Source of the DNA: Pseudomonadota bacterium
Lineage (GTDB): Bacteria; Myxococcota; Polyangia; Polyangiales; Polyangiaceae
Assembly: GCA_023419055.1 (NCBI GenBank)
Contig: JAEZYO010000379.1
Coordinates: 1 to 9,558, forward strand
Reading direction: 5' to 3'
Length of the DNA stretch: 9,558 nucleotides
Shown: positions 1 to 7,130 of the stretch, piece by piece
How positions within the stretch are numbered: the stretch's first letter is position 1
How the letters are laid out: the number at the start of each line of letters is the position of its first letter
Program-made: the position numbers and the translations under genes
Notes under the pieces: generated by a model
What the model was told of the DNA's origin: nothing
What the model saw: only the letters and a program-made list of their open reading frames with translations
Database searches by the model: none

Positions 1-179
1 CCGACATGCCGTTCCTGGTCGTCGGCGGCGGCTGGCACTTCCGGACCGGGCGCTACCTGGAGCTGGGTGGCGTGTCTCACAGCGGGCTCTTGGTCTCTCT
101 GCTGAACGCGGTGGGCGTCGAGGACCAGACCTTCGGTCACGCGGACTTCGCGATCGGCCCGCTCTCGGCCATGTCCTGA
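1..179 (+). CDS. DUF1552-like protein, C-terminal fragment (5' end outside window)
   Basis: Only the last 58 codons are present; the frame opens at base 3 and ends with TGA at 177-179. The visible peptide contains GRYLELGG, a conserved-looking LLVSLLNAVGV stretch and a terminal TFGHADFAIGPLS. As I recall the family, this is the ending of DUF1552 proteins (a LL.sLLnamGv helix, then a TFG....GPL tail). DUF1552 proteins are secreted proteins of unknown biochemical function, common in planctomycetes and myxobacteria and often paired with DUF1588/1592 c-type cytochrome-like proteins; that partner, if present, would lie off the left edge. The gene converges with the cytochrome gene and the two stop codons are 22 bp apart. 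The family call rests on a short fragment, so it is moderately sure. Confidence 0.7.
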   Translation, partial: DMPFLVVGGGWHFRTGRYLELGGVSHSGLLVSLLNAVGVEDQTFGHADFAIGPLSAMS

Positions 180-190
180 TCGGACGCCCG

Positions 191-211
191 CTCGCCCGGG
201 TTCAGGGCGAG
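191..211. terminator. Possible bidirectional stem-loop between convergent genes
   Basis: CTCGCCC (191-197) and GGGCGAG (205-211) form a perfect 7-bp GC-rich inverted repeat around a 7-nt loop. It sits just past the DUF1552 stop and overlaps the TGA of the cytochrome gene (202-204, in the loop). Its position between two convergent genes suits a shared terminator. No T-tract follows on either strand, so it is not a textbook intrinsic terminator, and short GC-rich palindromes are frequent by chance in DNA of this composition. Confidence 0.3.
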
Positions 212-2538
212 AGCCGAGCTTCGGTGCGGGTCGCCTCGTTCACTTCGATGGCGTCGATGTAGCGGGCGAGCCCCACGTCGGGCTGCGCCTTGTCGAGCGC
301 GCGCATGAAGTAGGGCGGTACGGCGCGGAAGAGCAGCCGCACCGCCACGCGCTGCACTTGCGCTCCGGGCGCGAAGCCGTAGGTGAACGTCGCCGCCGAG
401 CCGAACGGGAGCGGGGCGACGAGCTCGCCGGTGGCAGCGCGGCGGCGAGGAACCGGGCCCCCGGTGAGGTGCTGGATGATCGCCTCTTCCGAACCGGGAG
501 CGCGCGCGAGCAGGTTTTCCCCGCGCGGGCCCTTCAAGATGGCGCCGCTCGCGTCTCTCGCGATCTCGACTTCGTCGACCAGCATCTGCTGGAAGTTCAC
601 GAGCTGCGCGTCCGCTTTCGTACAACCCTGAAGGAAGGGCAAGACCGGGCTCTTCGGGTCGTCGACGATGGAAGCGTCGCAGAGATCGTCGCTTGCCCGA
701 GCGAGCTTGCCCGAGGTTGCGACCTCGCGGCCGCCCGCGTCGAAGAGCGTCACCTCGAGCCACATCTGGCGCACGAAGGCGAAGCCGCCGGGGAGGTTGT
801 GCCCCGTGCCCGTGTTCCGCACCTCGACCGCGAACTCGAGCTTTCCGTCCGCCTGCTTCAGCGAGTTCGGCACGATCCCGAGCGTGGCGGCCGAGCGGAG
901 GAGCGCTTCGCGCTTCGGGCGAGTTTCGGCTCGGACGGCGCCGTCGTCGAGGGGGTAGTCCACGGCCACGAACCCGTGGTCGCGAGTCACGCGGTCGGGA
1001 GCCTCTCGATCTTGCTCGAAAGGAACGCTCGCTCCGTCAGCGGAGCGCCGGCGCGAGGTCACCGGCATGTGGCAGTCGAGGCAAGTAGGCCCGCCGCTCT
1101 CGGTCGTGGCTTGCCACTCGTCGTAGAGGGTTTGCAGCACGAGATCGACGCCGCGCTCGAACTTGCCGTCGCCGTTCTTGTCGAGCTGCACGACGTGGCA
1201 GTTCTGGCAGAGGCGGTCCGGCTTTCTGAAGACGTCGTTGGTCTCGCTCTTGTGGAAGGCGTTCCCGACCGCGTCGTCGTACGGGCCATAGTACGTGCGC
1301 CCACGATCGAGCGAGTCTTGGAACGCGATCAAGCCGCCCTGGCCGCTGTGGGACTCGCCGTCCCACTGGTGGCAGACGACGCAAGAGACGCCGTCGTTCA
1401 ATAGCTCTTCGTCCCCGAGCTCACCGCCCGAAAGGGGCAGCGTGGCTTCTCTGGTCATGAGCGCTCCCACGGGCCCGTGACAATTGACGCAAACTTCTCG
1501 GGGATCGGGTGAGCTCGTCTGCGAGAGGACTTGCCGCACGACCAGGTTGGTCTGGGCAATCATCAGCGGGCTCGTCATCCCGTGGGCATGCATGCTCTGC
1601 CGCCACTCGTCGTAGATCGATTGGTGGCAGTCCTTGCAAGCGTGGCTCGGCTCGAAGGCGCCGGCGCTCACGCCCTCGAGCGCTTCGAGGGGCGCCACGT
1701 GAGCCGGGATTTCGAGCGCGCCCACGATGTGGAGCGGCAAGAGCGCGAGGAACGCGACCCCGAGCGGGACGTGGAGCAGACGGGAACGCGACAGCGAGAC
1801 CAGGTAGCGCTTCTGCTCGCCTTCTCGAGCGAGCGCCGCGTGCCGCTCGGCGGCGAGCCGCGCCACCTCGCGAAACACGCCGTGCTCATCCACCGGGAGC
1901 GACGCCTGGGCTCGCGCCAGATCGGCCTCCGTGGCCGATGCCGACAGCAGCCACGCCGTCGCTTGCTGGAAAGCCGGCGAGCGCCCCGCCGAGATCTTGT
2001 CGATCTCGACCTTGCACTCCCGAGCGCGATCGCGGCTCGCCTGAAAGGAGTAGTTTCCCACGCGCCGGGCGGCGCGCTTCGGCAGTACCGCGTAGACGGC
2101 GCGCCAGATGGCGCCGCTCCCCGCGATCAAGATCAGGACGAGCAAGAGCAGCTTGCCGGTGGAGAGCTCGAGGCTCACGGCTCCGTACCCCGCGTGAGCC
2201 AGGGCGAGCGTGATGGCGAGCACGCCGAAGTAGACGTGCGCCCATAGCCACGCGGCGAGCGTGCTCTTGCCGATCGGCCAGTGTTCTTGCAGCGGGCGCT
2301 TGCGGAGCGAGTAAGCGAACGTGAACAGGCAGCAAATCGCCGAGCTTACGCCGAGCAGCAGCCCTACGAGCGTGTAGCCACGGAGCACCGACGAGAAGCC
2401 TTCGAACTCCGAGAGCGCGCCGCCGTCGACGGCGAGCGCGAGGGCCGCGGTGGCGAGCGAGCCGAGCCCGGCGAGCACGAGCCAGGGGGCCTGCCGCTCG
2501 CTCACCCGCCGGTCGCGCTCGAGCTTGTCAGCCGGCAT
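202..2538 (-). CDS. Membrane cytochrome: di-heme b-type bundle fused to pentaheme c-type domain
   Basis: A 778-residue protein predicted to carry electrons across the inner membrane to a periplasmic acceptor. Five hydrophobic segments lie at about 17-37, 53-77, 92-117, 129-151 and 253-275. Two carry histidines 14 residues apart, H101/H115 in segment 3 and H256/H270 in segment 5, the spacing that binds two stacked b hemes. Basic residues flanking the roughly 100-residue loop 152-252 place it in the cytoplasm, so the rest is periplasmic. That part has exactly five CxxCH motifs (C301, C350, C386, C444, C486), resembling cytochrome c554/multiheme families, then a beta-rich domain at about 540-778 with TGHNLPGGFAF, whose H580 may be a distal heme ligand. 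No cleavable signal peptide is needed because the helices can direct export. It is the last gene of the operon: its ATG overlaps the upstream gene's end by 11 bp and the SD (GCAGGGG) is weak, suggesting coupling. Electron acceptor and exact family are unknown. Confidence 0.88.
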   Translation of the reverse strand: MPADKLERDRRVSERQAPWLVLAGLGSLATAALALAVDGGALSEFEGFSSVLRGYTLVGLLLGVSSAICCLFTFAYSLRKRPLQEHWPIGKSTLAAWLWAHVYFGVLAITLALAHAGYGAVSLELSTGKLLLLVLILIAGSGAIWRAVYAVLPKRAARRVGNYSFQASRDRARECKVEIDKISAGRSPAFQQATAWLLSASATEADLARAQASLPVDEHGVFREVARLAAERHAALAREGEQKRYLVSLSRSRLLHVPLGVAFLALLPLHIVGALEIPAHVAPLEALEGVSAGAFEPSHACKDCHQSIYDEWRQSMHAHGMTSPLMIAQTNLVVRQVLSQTSSPDPREVCVNCHGPVGALMTREATLPLSGGELGDEELLNDGVSCVVCHQWDGESHSGQGGLIAFQDSLDRGRTYYGPYDDAVGNAFHKSETNDVFRKPDRLCQNCHVVQLDKNGDGKFERGVDLVLQTLYDEWQATTESGGPTCLDCHMPVTSRRRSADGASVPFEQDREAPDRVTRDHGFVAVDYPLDDGAVRAETRPKREALLRSAATLGIVPNSLKQADGKLEFAVEVRNTGTGHNLPGGFAFVRQMWLEVTLFDAGGREVATSGKLARASDDLCDASIVDDPKSPVLPFLQGCTKADAQLVNFQQMLVDEVEIARDASGAILKGPRGENLLARAPGSEEAIIQHLTGGPVPRRRAATGELVAPLPFGSAATFTYGFAPGAQVQRVAVRLLFRAVPPYFMRALDKAQPDVGLARYIDAIEVNEATRTEARLSP

Positions 2539-4294
2539 GGCCCCTGCGGCTCGCGTCTTCGTCGAAGTTCAACTGAGCGGGATCGATACGGAAGTTGGCC
2601 CCCACGGGGCAGGCCGTCACGCAGGCGTAGTCCGCGTGGTCGGCGCAGAGGTCGCACTTGACCGCGAACTTCTGGACCTTCGGATCGAGCTCCTCCAGCG
2701 CGCGGTCACGCGTGGGCGAGCCAACCAGGAAATCGAACAAGCTCAAGAGGAAGCCGCGCTTCGGCTTCTCCACCGGGTGCATGCTGATGTTGCCGTAGGG
2801 GCAGCGCTCCGCGCACGCCCCGCAGCCGATGCACTGGTCCCGTACGATCTGGATCTCTCCGCTCGGCAGGCGCGCGATCCCGTTCACGCTGCAGAGCAGG
2901 CAGGCGGGATCGGAGCAGTGCCGGCAAGCGGACGGGAACAGGAAGCGGTCCACTTGAATACCGCGGAGTTGCAGGCGGCTCTGCCCGTGCCTGCGCTCGC
3001 AGGCGTCGATGCAGTTCGAGCACCCGGTGCAGAGCGTCTGGTCGATGACCAGCACCTCGCGCCCCTTGGCGATGCCCTGCTCGACCAGCACCTGGCTCTG
3101 CGAGTGGCGCACCCCCGACGCGCTAGGGCCGAGCCCCACATCCTGGGCGCGAGCGAGCCGCTCGGCCGCGAGCTCGGCGTGGGCGAGCGCGTGACCCGCG
3201 CCCGGGTAGCGACCGAGGACGGACCAGAGCTCGGATCCGGGCACGCGGATCACCTCGGCGCGCCCGACCGCCTCGGCGCCGTAGCTGTGATGACCCTCGC
3301 GGTAGAGGAGCGGGAGCAGGCCGAAGACGTCCCCCTCGCGGAAGTACGTGAGCGCTCGCTCGCCGCGCGCGTCGGCGTGGGAAGCGCGCAAGAAGCCGCT
3401 CCGGACGAGGAAGAAGTCGGAAGGGACCTCCCCTTGTCGGAAGAGCGGTTTGCCCGTCGCCACGAGCTCGAGCTTGGCGGCTCGCAAGAGCTCCGTCAGC
3501 GCGGCCTCCGGCAAGACGCCGAGCGCGCCGGGCTCACGCGCGTGCGACCAGAGCGCGCGCTTGCCGTAGATGGCCTCGAGCGTGGCCGCGAACTCGGGCG
3601 CCTGATCCATGAGGCGCAAAATGGCGACCTTGGGCGCCTCGAGCACCACCGACGGCTCGCGCGCGATCGCTCCGAACGCCTCGGCGCAGTCGCCGAGTAC
3701 GCCCACCTCGCCGAAGAAGGTTCCCGGCCCCAGCATCAAGAGGTGGAGGCGCTCGCCGCGAGGGCCGGTGGAGGTCTGCTCCAGCGAGCCGCTCAGCACG
3801 ACGCAGAGCTTTTCGTAGAACTCGCCGTCCTTGCAGAGCTCTTCCCCCTGCACGAGGAGCCGCAAGGTCGACTTCTGGATCAGGCGGCGGAGCGCCTGGG
3901 TGTTCGCGCCCTTGAAGAGCTCGATGGTCCCGAGGCTCTGCGCCAGCTGATCGAGCGTGAAGCCGGCGGGCAGCGTGACGTTCTTCGCCTGCAGAGAGAG
4001 CTCGTGGTCCGGCAGGCTGTCCTCGACCTTGAGCTTGTTGTAAAGGACGATGTCTGCGCGATTCAAGTCGGCGGGACAGGCAGAGACGCACTGCCTGCAT
4101 TGAGTGCAGGCAGAGAGGAAGTCGATGACGTTCTTCTGCGCGATGACCGCCTGGTTCACCGCGGCGTTGAGCTCTCCGATCGTGACCAGGCGAGACTCCG
4201 GGACCGGGCAGGCGAGCAGGCAGTCGTTGCACCCGATGCAAGAGAGCACCTCGCTCTCCACGCGCTCACCGAGGCGCTTCTCGTAGCGGTTCAA
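2528..4294 (-). CDS. Six-cluster [4Fe-4S] protein with two internal cNMP-binding-fold domains
   Basis: A 588-residue protein with no membrane segment, predicted to be a cytoplasmic electron-transfer subunit. An N-terminal HdrC/GlpC-like module has two cluster motifs (C19/C22/C25/C29 and C63/C66/C69/C73). Two cNMP-binding (Crp-fold) domains follow at about 122-228 and 255-360. The C-terminal part (about 412-570) is a DmsB-like four-cluster module starting at C422, C457, C488 and C547. The second of these, C457/C460/C465/C468, has two rather than three residues before its last Cys and lacks the usual CP. CNB1 keeps the FGE motif (194-196) but has Glu205 where the phosphate-binding Arg normally sits; CNB2 has FGL (324-326) and His335 at the equivalent sites, so ordinary cAMP binding is doubtful. 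The start is TTG, chosen because AGGAGG lies 4 nt upstream and TTGA overlaps the previous stop. The likely role is to relay electrons from the FAD protein to the membrane cytochrome; direction is inferred. Confidence 0.9.
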   Translation of the reverse strand: MNRYEKRLGERVESEVLSCIGCNDCLLACPVPESRLVTIGELNAAVNQAVIAQKNVIDFLSACTQCRQCVSACPADLNRADIVLYNKLKVEDSLPDHELSLQAKNVTLPAGFTLDQLAQSLGTIELFKGANTQALRRLIQKSTLRLLVQGEELCKDGEFYEKLCVVLSGSLEQTSTGPRGERLHLLMLGPGTFFGEVGVLGDCAEAFGAIAREPSVVLEAPKVAILRLMDQAPEFAATLEAIYGKRALWSHAREPGALGVLPEAALTELLRAAKLELVATGKPLFRQGEVPSDFFLVRSGFLRASHADARGERALTYFREGDVFGLLPLLYREGHHSYGAEAVGRAEVIRVPGSELWSVLGRYPGAGHALAHAELAAERLARAQDVGLGPSASGVRHSQSQVLVEQGIAKGREVLVIDQTLCTGCSNCIDACERRHGQSRLQLRGIQVDRFLFPSACRHCSDPACLLCSVNGIARLPSGEIQIVRDQCIGCGACAERCPYGNISMHPVEKPKRGFLLSLFDFLVGSPTRDRALEELDPKVQKFAVKCDLCADHADYACVTACPVGANFRIDPAQLNFDEDASRRGHAG

Positions 4295-6906
4295 GGCGCC
4301 TCCTGGTAGCGGAGCATCGTGCCGGCCCCGAGCAGCAGGAGGTCCCCGTCCGCGAGCGCCGTGAACTCGGGGCCGAGCGGGCTCCCGCTCCGGAAGCTGC
4401 GCCCGCCGCTCAGGTCACGCACCCAGAAGCCGGCGCCGTGAAGGACGATCTCGAGGTGCTGCGGAGCGAGCTCGGCAAGCGCGAGCGTGGCGCCCGGCGC
4501 GCTGCCCACGAGCGCGCGATCGGGGAGCTCGAGCAGCTGCCCGGCGCTCGGCCCGGAGCTGATTTCGAGCCGTGCCCGCGGGCGCATCACCGCCGACGCG
4601 AGCGTGAGCGCTCGTTCGGTGACCACGAGGTCGACGGACCCCACTCGGAAGGTCTCTCCTTCGGCGAGTGGCACGTCGGTCCCAGGCGGCAGCCAGGCTC
4701 CGCGCAGCCCCGTGCCGAGGCCCGAACCGAGATCGGCGAGCAGGTAGCGCTGACCGTCGAACGCGAGGCGGGCGTGCTCGGGAGCGACGCCGGGATCCCC
4801 GAGGTAGACGCGTGCTCGGGGCGAGCTGCCGATCGAGACGGCTTCTCGCCCGAGCGCGAAGCAAAGGCCGACGCTGTGGCCGGAGCGCACCTCGAGATGA
4901 GGCAGCCGCGTTTCTGCTGCTCGCGCGACCGGGGTGACGCGCAAGAGCGCGCTCGAGCGAAAGACGATGTCCGTTCGCCCGACGCGAATCTGGTCGCCGT
5001 CGAAGAGCTGGTGCGCCGTGGTCAGGAGCGAGCCGTTCACGAGCGTGCCGGTGCTGCTGCCGGCGTCGCGCAAGTAGAGCGACTCCGCGTACCTCACGAT
5101 TTGGGCGTGCACGCTCGAGGCCTCCGGATCGACGAGCGCGAAATCGCAATCCGGGCTTCTGCCGATCGAGAACGACGAGCTCGTGATCGGGAAGACGCGC
5201 CCGGGCGCCTCGAGCCGGGCGTCGAGCGGGCGAGCGGAGAGCGGCGCGGGTCGAGGTGCCTCCGCTTCGAGCCCGATCGAGAGCACTCGAGTCCCGCGGT
5301 GGCCGGAGGGGATCGCCTGCGTGAGCGCCGCGGAGCGCGGCAGGAGCGACGTGCCGGATTGGCTCGGAAGCACGCTGGTCCCGGAGGGCTGGCTCGGCGA
5401 GACTGGCGCGCGAAAAGCCTGACTCGGAAGGAGCGAGGTGCCGCCGCTCGCGGCTCTTTCGAGCGCCTGCTGCGCGGCCGCGGCGATGAGCGCGGTCCCT
5501 GCACCCGAGCCGGCGCCCTTGATTCCCGCGAACAGCGCGGAATCGACGAGCGCCGTGCCGCCTCCGAGGCCCACCAGCTGAGTCCCTCTCACTTTCGCGG
5601 CGGGGGCGCGCGGAGCGGGTGCTCGCGCGGCGGGCTTTTCCAGTAGGCGCTCCGTGTCGAGGAAGCCGTCGAAGTCGAAGCCGGGATCGAGCAGGTTGCC
5701 CTTGATGCGAGTGACGTCGACCCCCGTGTCGATCAAGCGCTTCATGGCGCGTCCGATGCCGCGCACCTTCGCGCTCCGCTCACCGATCATCAGCGCTCCG
5801 AGCAGGCGCCCGCCTTCGAGCACCAGCTTGCGGTAGGCGATGGTGCCGGTGCCGCGAGGAAAATCGACGATCGTCTCTCGGCCCGCGCCGGGCTCGATCG
5901 CGCCCAGACGCGCGAAATCGAGATCGAAGAGGCGCGTCGCGAAGTAGTGAACGCCCGGGCGATACTCGACGGCGCGCCCGCTCATGTTCTCTCCGGCGAT
6001 GCGCCCTTGATGCCGCGCGGGCTCCCAGAGCAAGAGCTGTTCTCCCTCGACGCTCGCGACGTCACCGGCGGCAAAGACGTTCGGCACGGAGGTCCTGAGT
6101 TGCCGGTCCACCTTCACGGCTCCGCGCTCCGTCAGCGCCACGCCGGAATTACCTAGAAATTCTGCGTTGGGGACGACACCGAGCGCTGCCGCCACGAGCT
6201 CGCAGTGAATGACGCGCCCGCTCTTCAGCGTGACCGCGGAGACGGAGCCTTGCGGCCCGGGGTGGGCCGCGGCGACCTCGTCACCCAAGACAGTTTCGAT
6301 CCCGGCGTTGCGCAGGCGCGCCGCCAGCAAGTCGGACGCGACCTCGTCGAGCGCCGCAGGGAGGATGCGCGGCGCCCGTTCGATCAGGGTTACCTTGACC
6401 CCGTGCTCGAGGAGCGCGTGGGCCCACTCGAGACCGAGCGCGCCGCTTCCGAGAACCACGGCGTTCTTGAGCCCGCCGAGGCTGAAAAAATCGACCACCT
6501 TGCGGGCGTCCTGGAGCGTGCGGAGCGTCATGACTCCGGGCAGGTGAGCGCCCTGGAAGGACGGCGCCCGCGGTCGCGCGCCGGTCGCCACGAGCAGCGC
6601 GTCATAAGAGAGCGGCGCGCCGCTCGCGCTGTCCCAGAGCTCGGAGCGCGCGGCGTCGAGCGCGACCACACGACCCGAGATGCGCCGGATGCTGAAGGCC
6701 TCGTAGTAGTCCGGGGTTACTGCCCAGAGCTGGTCGTCTCGAAGCTCCCCGAGGAGGTAGTTCGTGAGGGCGGCCCGGTAGTACGCCGGGTGAGGGTCGT
6801 CGCTGAAGACTCCGATGGACGCGCTCGGATCGGCGCGCCGTAGCTTCTGCGCCGCGCTCAACCCTGCTGCGCCATCACCGATGATGACGTACCGCTTCCG
6901 CGCCAT
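4291..6906 (-). CDS. NAD(P)H/FAD oxidoreductase (NirB/rubredoxin-reductase type) fused to three FHA domains
   Basis: An 871-residue soluble protein and the first gene of the operon. Residues 1-425 are a pyridine nucleotide-disulfide oxidoreductase-type flavoprotein: FAD motif GDGAAG (10-15), second dinucleotide motif GSGALG (153-158) followed by E176, which favours NADH, and the FAD-site motif NVFAAGDVA (276-284). The C-terminal part of this unit resembles NirB and NADH:rubredoxin reductases. There is no redox Cys pair, so it probably transfers electrons straight from FAD. A Pro/Ala-rich, low-complexity linker (about 425-565) contains seven GT-x-[LV]-[LVI] motifs. FHA1 (about 570-650) has canonical residues: G582-R583, S597, H600 and the SSTGT/NG turn (617-625). 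FHA2 (about 680-763) and FHA3 (about 790-868) have Ser in place of the Arg and Ala in place of the Ser. It probably feeds electrons to the next gene's iron-sulfur protein (its stop overlaps that start), with the FHA part as a docking or regulatory device. ATG at 6906 directly precedes the FAD fold. Confidence 0.9.
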   Translation of the reverse strand: MARKRYVIIGDGAAGLSAAQKLRRADPSASIGVFSDDPHPAYYRAALTNYLLGELRDDQLWAVTPDYYEAFSIRRISGRVVALDAARSELWDSASGAPLSYDALLVATGARPRAPSFQGAHLPGVMTLRTLQDARKVVDFFSLGGLKNAVVLGSGALGLEWAHALLEHGVKVTLIERAPRILPAALDEVASDLLAARLRNAGIETVLGDEVAAAHPGPQGSVSAVTLKSGRVIHCELVAAALGVVPNAEFLGNSGVALTERGAVKVDRQLRTSVPNVFAAGDVASVEGEQLLLWEPARHQGRIAGENMSGRAVEYRPGVHYFATRLFDLDFARLGAIEPGAGRETIVDFPRGTGTIAYRKLVLEGGRLLGALMIGERSAKVRGIGRAMKRLIDTGVDVTRIKGNLLDPGFDFDGFLDTERLLEKPAARAPAPRAPAAKVRGTQLVGLGGGTALVDSALFAGIKGAGSGAGTALIAAAAQQALERAASGGTSLLPSQAFRAPVSPSQPSGTSVLPSQSGTSLLPRSAALTQAIPSGHRGTRVLSIGLEAEAPRPAPLSARPLDARLEAPGRVFPITSSSFSIGRSPDCDFALVDPEASSVHAQIVRYAESLYLRDAGSSTGTLVNGSLLTTAHQLFDGDQIRVGRTDIVFRSSALLRVTPVARAAETRLPHLEVRSGHSVGLCFALGREAVSIGSSPRARVYLGDPGVAPEHARLAFDGQRYLLADLGSGLGTGLRGAWLPPGTDVPLAEGETFRVGSVDLVVTERALTLASAVMRPRARLEISSGPSAGQLLELPDRALVGSAPGATLALAELAPQHLEIVLHGAGFWVRDLSGGRSFRSGSPLGPEFTALADGDLLLLGAGTMLRYQEAP
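4299..4304 (-). promoter_or_regulatory. Shine-Dalgarno that fixes a TTG start
   Basis: On the - strand AGGAGG is followed by four bases (CGCC) and then TTG at 4294-4292. That TTG overlaps the TGA of the preceding gene as TTGA. The first in-frame alternatives are GTG codons at residues 12 and 16, which have no comparable site. The site lies inside the 3' end of the upstream coding region, so the two genes are probably translationally coupled. Confidence 0.75.
5278..5586 (-). repeat. Seven GT-x-[LV]-[LVI] motifs in the FAD-FHA linker
   Basis: Within residues 441-543 of the oxidoreductase the motif recurs seven times: GTQLV (441), GTALV (450), GTALI (470), GTSLL (489), GTSVL (509), GTSLL (518) and GTRVL (538). 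Three of them extend to GTS[LV]LP[SR]. Spacing is irregular (9-20 residues) and the intervening sequence is Ala/Ser/Gly-rich. The conservation is therefore a short linear motif, not a DNA-level tandem repeat. Its Thr residues are candidate phosphorylation sites for recognition by an FHA domain, which is inference. Confidence 0.8.
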
Positions 6907-6921
6907 CGAGACCGATCCATT

Positions 6922-6950
6922 TTTCTATCACACGCGGCGAGCCAATTGAA
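6922..6950 (-). promoter_or_regulatory. Possible promoter of the redox operon
   Basis: On the - strand TTCAAT (6950-6945) and TAGAAA (6927-6922) are separated by 17 bp, a weak match to a housekeeping -35/-10 pair. They lie in the only AT-rich pocket ahead of the oxidoreductase ATG at 6906. Transcription would begin about 8-10 nt before the ATG, giving a very short leader. Neither hexamer is a strong match, and an alternative sigma factor is equally possible. Confidence 0.22.
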
Positions 6951-7098
6951 CAGCGGCTCCAGAAATCGAGAGGCCTTGGTCCCGGACGACGAGCTCCGAA
7001 CGAGAGGCCGCTTTTCGTTCTTGTCCCGGGAAAGGTCGAAGCGGTAGCCGCGTCACGAAGGGGCTCACCCGATCGATTGCGATCGACGACGCTTTCAC

Positions 7099-7130
7099 GA
7101 TGCGTGGATGAGTGGATGCGTGGATGTGTG
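7099..7130 (+). repeat. Four tandem 8-bp repeats (GATGNGTG)
   Basis: GATGCGTG, GATGAGTG, GATGCGTG and GATGTGTG follow each other without spacers and vary only at the fifth base. The array lies 138 bp upstream of the preferred kinase ATG and 193 bp upstream of the oxidoreductase ATG. It is non-coding under the preferred start choices. It could be a simple-sequence expansion or an array of protein-binding sites; the sequence alone does not decide. Confidence 0.85.

Noticed and set aside
358..1404. + strand open frame antisense to the cytochrome gene
   Set aside because: Shadow of the GC-rich coding strand; no recognisable motif, while the - strand frame carries the heme-binding motifs.
2450..4309. 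Long + strand open frame (619 codons) antisense to the iron-sulfur/CNB gene
   Set aside because: It mirrors the high third-position GC of the real gene on the other strand. Its translation is Arg/Ala/Glu-rich with no domain, whereas the - strand frame has six cluster motifs and two CNB domains.
4438..5646. + strand open frame antisense to the FHA part of the oxidoreductase
   Set aside because: Low-complexity charged translation, no motif; the opposite frame has clear FHA signatures.
7070..7089. CGATCG...CGATCG palindromic cluster upstream of the kinase, considered as an operator
   Set aside because: The symmetric arms match over only about five bases and CGATCG is itself a common palindrome in GC-rich DNA; too weak to call a site.
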